Source: a virus. Taken from it: a stretch of 23,342 bases of DNA. Below, piece by piece: positions 22,859 to 23,342 of the stretch. Where the stretch lies: positions 1-23,342 of the IMG/VR virus record IMGVR_UViG_3300032087_006032. One strand, given 5' to 3'. The position numbers and the translations under genes are program-made. Positions within the stretch are counted from its first letter, which is position 1; every line of letters starts with the position of its first letter. Below the pieces are notes generated by a model. The model did not search any database, was not told where the DNA came from, and saw nothing but the letters and a program-made list of their open reading frames with translations.

Positions 22859-22925
22859 AAAAGTTCATTGCTGCCATATTAGAAATATCACTACATTCGT
22901 TTCGTTTATCGCTGTTGTATCACTA

Positions 22926-23342
22926 TTATAGTACACCGCCAGCGACATGCAACCATGAAAGATTTAGTGGCGTCTTAATTATTTCTATACCTGTTTGCTC
23001 TACAAAAAGGTTGAATCTTTTTTGCGCATTTTCATCAAATAGTGTAGTGCCGTGAGCATCGCCCATTACGACTTTCGTAACGCCTTCTTGCCATAATGAC
23101 ATAATGCAATCATTACAACACTGTCCTGTTACATAGGCTATTCCATTATCTGGGCGTATCACACAATTTGCTAAAGCGTTACGTTCGGCATGAATCATCC
23201 AGTGATATTTTTCTGGCCGAGAGGTAGGAAGCTTAGAATCATCCATACCTTTAGGAAAGCCATTATAGCCTACGCCTAGAATTCTATTTTGTTGATCTGT
23301 AATAATGCAGCCATGTTGAGTATGAATATCATGACTGCGTAA
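22926..23342 (-). CDS. dCMP deaminase, 5' end outside window
   Basis: 138 residues are visible; the frame is open to the right edge, so the start is outside the window. The first ATG in view is not the start, because the upstream codons encode conserved deaminase sequence: SHDIHTQHGCIITDQ, then NRILGVGYNGFPKGMDD, the standard N-terminal part. Zinc-site motifs: WMIHAERNAL with the H-A-E histidine and catalytic glutamate, and TGQCCNDCIMSL with the two later cysteines (C-x2-C); Cys replaces the usual Pro before them. It deaminates dCMP to dUMP, feeding dTMP synthesis. It stands just ahead of the reductase, so the window's right end is a dNTP-supply block. No thymidylate synthase or dCMP-modifying enzyme is visible here. 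Confidence 0.9.
   Translation of the reverse strand, partial: LRSHDIHTQHGCIITDQQNRILGVGYNGFPKGMDDSKLPTSRPEKYHWMIHAERNALANCVIRPDNGIAYVTGQCCNDCIMSLWQEGVTKVVMGDAHGTTLFDENAQKRFNLFVEQTGIEIIKTPLNLSWLHVAGGVL

Larger units (their letters stand above)
22806..22925. other. Intergenic region between deaminase and reductase
   Basis: At 120 bp this is the largest gap in the window. It holds the reductase ribosome site and promoter. A second TATAAT (about 22921..22926), at the deaminase stop, has only a poor -35 at the right distance and is not called. No clear terminator hairpin with a T run is seen. The only reading frame inside is a 15-codon one without a ribosome site. Confidence 0.6.

Noticed and set aside
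22835-22880. 15-codon open frame in the reductase leader as a leader peptide
   Set aside because: No ribosome site before its ATG, and it lies mostly upstream of the predicted transcription start.
22921-22942. Second promoter at the deaminase stop (TATAAT)
   Set aside because: The -10 is perfect, but the only possible -35 matches 3 of 6 at a 16-nt spacing, so it is not called.
1-23342. Short inverted bases (TTACG/CGTAA) at the two window ends
   Set aside because: Five bases only, and both ends cut through open genes; chance match at an arbitrary window border.
1-23342. Plus-strand open frames opposite the minus-strand genes
   Set aside because: All are antisense to genes with clear protein families or coupled starts, lack ribosome sites, and read as low-complexity hydrophobic or serine-rich sequence.
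1-23342. tRNA genes, CRISPR arrays, insertion sequences, attachment sites
   Set aside because: No gap is long enough for most of these, and no cloverleaf, repeat-spacer pattern, transposase or integrase was seen.

Overview
This window looks like the DNA-replication and nucleotide-metabolism segment of a tailed (caudovirus-type) phage genome. The evidence is very dense packing, with 30 minus-strand genes and one plus-strand gene in 23.3 kb. Most junctions overlap by 1, 4 or 8 nt, no gap exceeds about 120 bp, and a complete replication gene set is mixed with many small unrecognised proteins, zinc ribbons and free-standing nucleases. The DNA is AT-rich. No structural, lysis or integration genes, tRNAs, CRISPR arrays or insertion sequences were found. 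The host cannot be named from this sequence.

All transcription except at the far left runs right to left. From the right edge in transcription order: a dCMP deaminase (cut by the window edge); a promoter; a class II (adenosylcobalamin-type) ribonucleotide reductase; PhoH-like ATPase with a TTG start; HNH endonuclease; FmdB-type zinc ribbon; three small unknown proteins, one with a helix-turn-helix; a RecA/UvsX recombinase; a Vsr-fold nuclease; a possible UvsY-like mediator; a zinc-ribbon protein; a DnaB-type helicase; a DnaG/TOPRIM primase; a dNMP kinase; and a Cas4/RecB-like nuclease that appears to start at a rare ATT codon. Next comes a bacterial-type DNA polymerase III alpha encoded as two separate halves. 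A 57-aa protein and a DnaQ-like proofreading exonuclease lie between the halves. A second promoter then drives SSB.

Downstream of SSB is a sugar-related cassette of six short genes, joined mostly by ATGA stop/start overlaps: a GT4 glycosyltransferase with a six-cysteine insertion, a second glycosyltransferase, a lone GT-like domain, a methyltransferase-like fragment, a nucleotidyltransferase-like protein and an unknown protein. The run ends with a homing-endonuclease-like gene, a possible Rad52/Erf-type annealing protein and a zinc-ribbon protein. The zinc-ribbon gene overlaps, tail to tail, the only plus-strand gene, which enters from the left edge.

Together the genes supply dNTPs (reductase, deaminase, dNMP kinase), open and prime DNA (helicase, primase), copy and proofread it (split Pol III alpha plus epsilon-like exonuclease), coat it (SSB) and recombine it (RecA, Cas4-like nuclease, annealing and mediator candidates). 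The most notable points are the split polymerase wrapped around its own proofreader, the ATT initiation codon, and the glycosyltransferase cassette inside the replication operon.
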